DNA from: Methanofastidiosum sp.
GTDB taxonomy: Archaea > Methanobacteriota_B > Thermococci > Methanofastidiosales > Methanofastidiosaceae
Reading direction: 5' to 3'
Length of the DNA stretch: 64,000 bases
Assembly (NCBI GenBank): GCA_035362715.1
Contig: DAOSDU010000008.1
Coordinates: forward strand, 1-64,000
The notes beneath the pieces are model-generated. The model was given only the letters and a program-made list of their open reading frames with translations, did not search any database and had not been told where the DNA came from. Shown here in pieces: positions 60,931 through 64,000 of the stretch (its first letter is position 1; every line of letters starts with the position of its first letter). The translations under genes were made by a program, and so were the position numbers.

Positions 60931-62292
60931 ATGAAAATATTAAAAACTCCACATCACGATCTTGTTTTTGCTGGGTTTTCTGACCTTCCAGAGACGACGG
61001 GAACGGCTTACTTCAGAACAGACATTAATGGCCCCCCTGGCCCATCAGTAAGAATGGAGCAGGCCGTTGAGACGATCTGCGATTTAAGAAAACACCAAGA
61101 ACAAGGATCAAACATTCTTATAATTGCTCATGCCTCAAAGGCTGAGAAATCCATTGAAGAAAACTTTAACGAACTAAAAGCAGAAGTTCTGAATAGTAAA
61201 ATAAAAACATCGCTTCCCGTAAACAACATCTTTTTTGCTAAGAACCTAGATGAGCTCAAAAAATTAAACGAGTCAAACAAGGACTCAATTGTATTTTTGG
61301 AAAATATCAGAAAAGTCTGTGGCGATGAACTTGTCCCGCCAAATGACTCTACAAAAACAGATTTCTGGAAATACTTTACCCAGTTTGAAAAGATAAATGG
61401 GGCGCTGTCCTGCTGCCACAGGGATGCGCTTTCTTTAAGATTATTCGCAGACGGCTGTTACTGCAATGACAGCTTCATAAGCGAGCTTTATGATGTAACT
61501 CAGCTCTATACAGATAAAACAGAACTTAAAATGTGGGGGATTGCAGGCGCAAAGTCAGAAAAACTTGATGCTATAAGGTTAACAGAAGGCAGAGATGATC
61601 TCATGGTGGTCCTAGACGGGGGACCTGTTTTTGTATTGCTTCTTTGGGCACTATCTCAGAAGGCGCCGTCACTAAAAAAGACACTGCCGACTTCAATTGG
61701 AAAGGAAAACATAGAGTTGATAGAAAAGTTCTACAAGAAAAACTGGGACAAAGTTAAGGAAGATGCACTTGAAATTGCAAAAAAGATTGATAACGGCTCA
61801 ATCAGTATGATCCTACCCATAGATGTCAACATCAAAAAGCCTGATGGCACGACAAAGACTGTAAATTTAAAGGATATAGGGGATGGCAAGTTCGAGTCAA
61901 TAGGGCCAAACAGCATCACGATGATTGGAAACATGGCCGCAAAGAGGATATTCCTCCAGAACGGCTCTTGGGAGCAGCGTGAGAGTTTAGACTGCTGCAA
62001 GGCAGAGTCAACTACAAACAGCTTCTGTAAGGAAGTCCTGAATAAATCAAGCAAATTCTTCATAAACGGCGGAGATACGGTATCAGACATAAGAACACTG
62101 GAAAATGAGCTCAAACTTTCAAAGTACAGGGAAAAGGGGAAATTAAAGGAGCTTGCCGTTGGCGGGTTTGTTGTCCACTGGTGGAAGTACCTCTACCACG
62201 GAAAGTATGTGCCGCATGGCGTAAACTATGCCGAGATAGGAAGCTTTAGGACACTCTACATGAAGAAGAAGGAGCAGAGAGGGTTTAACTAA
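60931..62292 (+). CDS. Highly divergent phosphoglycerate-kinase-like protein
   Basis: A 453-residue protein that follows the PGK plan in order: YFRTDINGPPGPSVRMEQA (PGK: RVDFNVP...RI), IIAHASKAEK (SHLGRP), SIVFLENIRKV (LLENvRF), DGCYCNDSF (VNDAF), GIAGAKSEKLDAI (GGAKvsdKi), SMILPIDVNI (LPVDv), DIGDGKFESIGPNSI (DiGp) and FINGGDTVSDI (GGGDTaa). Nucleotide-binding blocks are recognisable. The 3PG-binding side is altered (no SHxGRP arginine; NDSF lacks the AHRAH helix). It also carries CC pairs (SCCHRD, DCCKAE). TATA TTTATAAAT at 60891-60899, Shine-Dalgarno GAGGGAGA. It may phosphorylate a different carboxylate. Confidence 0.75.
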   Translation: MKILKTPHHDLVFAGFSDLPETTGTAYFRTDINGPPGPSVRMEQAVETICDLRKHQEQGSNILIIAHASKAEKSIEENFNELKAEVLNSKIKTSLPVNNIFFAKNLDELKKLNESNKDSIVFLENIRKVCGDELVPPNDSTKTDFWKYFTQFEKINGALSCCHRDALSLRLFADGCYCNDSFISELYDVTQLYTDKTELKMWGIAGAKSEKLDAIRLTEGRDDLMVVLDGGPVFVLLLWALSQKAPSLKKTLPTSIGKENIELIEKFYKKNWDKVKEDALEIAKKIDNGSISMILPIDVNIKKPDGTTKTVNLKDIGDGKFESIGPNSITMIGNMAAKRIFLQNGSWEQRESLDCCKAESTTNSFCKEVLNKSSKFFINGGDTVSDIRTLENELKLSKYREKGKLKELAVGGFVVHWWKYLYHGKYVPHGVNYAEIGSFRTLYMKKKEQRGFN

Positions 62293-62317
62293 AGAGATAT
62301 CAGTTTGAGATACAATA

Positions 62318-62495
62318 TAAACCATTATCTATAAATACAAGACTAGCATATTTTATTTTATGAATCCTTCAGAAAGAAACAAAACACTTGTTTCTTTTCT
62401 AACAAAGCACGGCGCTAAAAAAATTGGCTTATTTGGATCAGTTGCAAGAGGAGAGGAAAGGCCCGATAGCGATATTGATGTTCTGGTAGAATTTA
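62318..62495 (+). repeat. 178-bp perfect direct repeat, copy B
   Basis: Identical to 60188-60365, at a distance of 2,130 bp. It brings the same promoter and N-terminal coding part to the second MntA gene. Confidence 0.95.
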
Positions 62496-62668
62496 GTAAA
62501 GTAAAAAGCCTATTCGAAATGGTTGGAATAGAGCTCGATTTGGCTGATGTTTTGGGTAAAAAGATAGATCTTGTCACAGAGGGAAATTTAAGCCCTTATA
62601 TTAAGGATAAAGTCATGAAAGATTTAGTTGTGATTTACGATGAAAAAAAGCGAGGAGATTTATCTTAG
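62360..62668 (+). CDS. Second MntA-type nucleotidyltransferase, mosaic with the first
   Basis: A 102-residue minimal nucleotidyltransferase whose residues 1-45 are identical to MntA at 60230, including the GS-x10-DxD site. The rest differs (SKVKSLFEMVGIELDLADVLG against GDPSLLDVVIIEQEASEILG) while keeping the family framework. The abrupt boundary suggests gene conversion. Its toxin partner downstream is truncated, so it may be an orphan antitoxin. Confidence 0.88.
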   Translation: MNPSERNKTLVSFLTKHGAKKIGLFGSVARGEERPDSDIDVLVEFSKVKSLFEMVGIELDLADVLGKKIDLVTEGNLSPYIKDKVMKDLVVIYDEKKRGDLS

Positions 62669-62711
62669 GCATGTTTTCTATGACTTGTATTCAAGTATAG
62701 ATATTAAATAA
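62640..62711 (+). pseudogene. HepT toxin remnant (first 23 codons)
   Basis: An ATG overlapping the second MntA gene opens a frame MKKSEEIYLRHVFYDLYSSI ending at TAA after 23 codons. The first ~11 residues match the usual HepT start (compare MKSKEDRVYLLHI), then the similarity is lost and no R-x4-H-x-Y motif follows before the aconitase X promoter. A deletion or frameshift of the toxin is the simplest reading. Confidence 0.6.
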
Positions 62712-62716
62712 CTTCC

Positions 62717-62730
62717 AAAGATTTATAACA
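62717..62730 (+). promoter_or_regulatory. TATA box of the aconitase X gene
   Basis: AAAGATTTATAACA is centred about 26 nt before the ATG at 62751, predicting a leaderless transcript. Confidence 0.5.
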
Positions 62731-62750
62731 TTATGATAAAATAAGATGGT

Positions 62751-63929
62751 ATGTACCTTTCTAAGGAAGAGGAGCGCATATTGAACGGGGAAGAGGGATA
62801 TGCAGCTCAAAAGTCCATGGAGATTTTAGCCTCGCTAGGGGATATCTATGGCGCAGATAAGCTAATCCCTGTTTCATCATGCCAGATAGCAGGTGCATCT
62901 TACAAAACAATAGGCGATGCAGGACTTTTCTTTGTGTCTGAGTTTGCAAGGAGCTCTAAGGTTAAGGTAAAAGCCACATTAAATCCCATAGGCATGGATT
63001 CAACAGAATGGCAGAGGATGGGGATAAAAAAAGAGTTTGCCAAAAAGCAGCTTGATATCCTTGATGCCTATCTAAAGATGGGGATAGATTGCAGCTGCAC
63101 TTGCACCCCCTATCTAATTGGCAATAGGCCAAATTGTGGAGAGCATGTTGCATGGAGCGAATCCTCTGCAGTTTCATTTGCGAACTCTGTTCTCGGTGCA
63201 AAAAGCAATAGGGAAGGTGGGCCATCATCTCTTGCCTCAAGCATAATAGGAAAGACCCCAAACTATGGATTGCATCTTGAAAAAAATAGAAAGGCCGGAA
63301 TAATAATTGATGTTAAGGCAAGCATAAAGACATTTTCAGATGTTGGAGCACTGGGAAATTATGTTGGCTCGATTATTGGAAACAAAATCCCTTACTTCAA
63401 GAATCTAGAACTAGACTCTGACAAGCTGAAATCTTTAGGGGCTTCTATGGCGGCTTCTGGCTCAGTTGCACTGTACCACGTTGAAGATTTGACACCTGAG
63501 TACAGCAAAGCTATCGATGATAGCTTAGAGAAAATAGAGGTAGGAAAAGAAGAGATTGAAGAAAGCAAGTGCAAGCTTAATTCTTCGGATGATATGGAAC
63601 TAATATGTATAGGCTGCCCTCATTGTTCAGTCGGAGAAGTGAAGGAAGCTTTAGACATCTTCAAAAAGGAAGGCAGAAGATTCAAGGGCGATATATGGAT
63701 ATGTACTTCACGATATGTCAAAAATGAGCTTGAAAGAACAGGTATAGCACAAGAAATAGAAAAGTATGCAAAGCTCTTGGCAGACACTTGCATGGTTGTA
63801 ACTCCTATTGAGGAGATGTATCAAAAAACAGCAACTAATTCTGGAAAGGCCGCGATTTATCTGCCATCTCTTTGCAAGCAGAAGGTAAGATTTGGTGACT
63901 TAGAATCATTGATAAGAGATTTCAAATAG
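62751..63929 (+). CDS. Aconitase X large subunit (candidate phosphomevalonate dehydratase)
   Basis: A 392-residue AcnX catalytic subunit (DUF521/COG1679 type). Characteristic blocks are MYLSKEEERILNGEEGYAAQKSMEIL, IPVSSCQIAGASYKTIGDAG, NPIGMDSTEWQRMG, CSCTCTPYLIGNRPNCGEHVAWSESSAVSFANSVLGAKSNREGGP and CIGCPHCSVGEV. The latter cysteines bind a [4Fe-4S] cluster. In archaea AcnX dehydrates mevalonate 5-phosphate to trans-anhydromevalonate 5-phosphate, followed by a UbiD-type decarboxylase such as that at 33060-34340. The small subunit is not within the window. Confidence 0.9.
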   Translation: MYLSKEEERILNGEEGYAAQKSMEILASLGDIYGADKLIPVSSCQIAGASYKTIGDAGLFFVSEFARSSKVKVKATLNPIGMDSTEWQRMGIKKEFAKKQLDILDAYLKMGIDCSCTCTPYLIGNRPNCGEHVAWSESSAVSFANSVLGAKSNREGGPSSLASSIIGKTPNYGLHLEKNRKAGIIIDVKASIKTFSDVGALGNYVGSIIGNKIPYFKNLELDSDKLKSLGASMAASGSVALYHVEDLTPEYSKAIDDSLEKIEVGKEEIEESKCKLNSSDDMELICIGCPHCSVGEVKEALDIFKKEGRRFKGDIWICTSRYVKNELERTGIAQEIEKYAKLLADTCMVVTPIEEMYQKTATNSGKAAIYLPSLCKQKVRFGDLESLIRDFK

Positions 63930-64000
63930 CTAGTCATCAAGAGTAAATTCTCTTATCCCAAGCCAGTATCCTGTTCCCTCGATATAATCAATTTGCGTCT
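63930..64000 (-). CDS. C-terminal end of an unidentified gene (runs off window)
   Basis: On the minus strand an open frame from the window edge ends at 63930 with residues TQIDYIEGTGYWLGIREF followed by TLDD and a TAG directly abutting the aconitase X stop. The other two frames contain stops here. Too little is visible to name it. Confidence 0.5.
   Translation of the reverse strand, partial: TQIDYIEGTGYWLGIREFTLDD

Noticed and set aside
1..64000. CRISPR array or transposase gene
   Set aside because: No regularly spaced direct repeats and no transposase or integrase motifs were seen; the repeats near 60 kb are only two-copy.

Overview
The window is a compact, AT-rich euryarchaeal chromosome segment. 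Archaeal hallmarks are two Sm-like (LSm) proteins, ribosomal protein L37e, translation factor aIF5A, diphthamide enzymes Dph2 and Dph6, the wyosine enzyme Taw2, the repair protein NreA with a C-terminal PCNA box, an archaeal-type topoisomerase I, TATA-box promoters (several implying leaderless or nearly leaderless mRNAs) and three large S-layer proteins of the family known from Methanococcales and Thermococcales. HypF implies [NiFe]-hydrogenase maturation. A methanogen-related or Thermococci-related lineage such as Methanofastidiosales is plausible, but this is inference and is not proven by any gene here. Gene order is tight, with many 1-4 nt overlaps and convergent genes whose stops abut.

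Layout. 1-11.4 kb: the 3' part of hypF, a short SerK-like serine kinase, an Obg/YchF-type GTPase coupled to an isochorismatase-fold protein that lacks catalytic residues, an aminotransferase and a hydantoinase/dihydropyrimidinase (possible pyrimidine or hydantoin catabolism), an AK6-type kinase, tRNA-Ile, endonuclease III, a Nudix hydrolase, signal peptidase I, an M20 peptidase and a COG2187 kinase-like protein. 11.5-27 kb: glmS, information-processing genes (PUA protein, LSm, L37e, a Toprim-coiled-coil protein, tRNA-Ala, an MJ1316-type protein, a DEAD-box helicase), a decayed K+ channel, the HVO_0476 / pcm / radical SAM / dph2 operon, taw2, a dUTPase-like gene, a second LSm, and a SpoIIM-like membrane protein with an exported partner. 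27-35.7 kb: dph6, argB-argC, an aminotransferase, a CoA-binding protein, an exported protein overlapping a DMT transporter, a UbiD-family decarboxylase and nreA. 35.7-39.3 kb: a translationally coupled pair, a rifampin-phosphotransferase-like dikinase and a CrtC/AttH-like protein, followed by a gene-free segment that looks like structured RNA. 39.7-51.8 kb: marC, three S-layer genes sharing a promoter element, the remnant of a fourth, a K+-independent-type membrane pyrophosphatase and aIF5A. 51.9-57.2 kb: a complete glutamate-to-proline set (proC-proA-proB) and an exported beta-propeller protein. 57.3-64 kb: topA and a plastic accessory island. In it a RelE-type toxin-antitoxin pair sits between two copies of the topA 3' end, a MntA/HepT pair is followed by a highly divergent phosphoglycerate-kinase-like gene, and then comes a second MntA whose first 178 bp (promoter included) is a perfect copy of the first and whose HepT partner is reduced to 23 codons. 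The aconitase X large subunit follows.

The aconitase X gene and the UbiD gene together fit the archaeal modified mevalonate pathway (phosphomevalonate dehydratase and anhydromevalonate-phosphate decarboxylase). The best candidates for something undescribed are the dikinase/CrtC-like pair, the divergent PGK-like protein inside the toxin-antitoxin island, the topA-end duplication, the catalytically degenerate isochorismatase coupled to a GTPase, and the structured intergenic element near 39.5 kb. All calls come from reading motifs by eye; no database search was possible.
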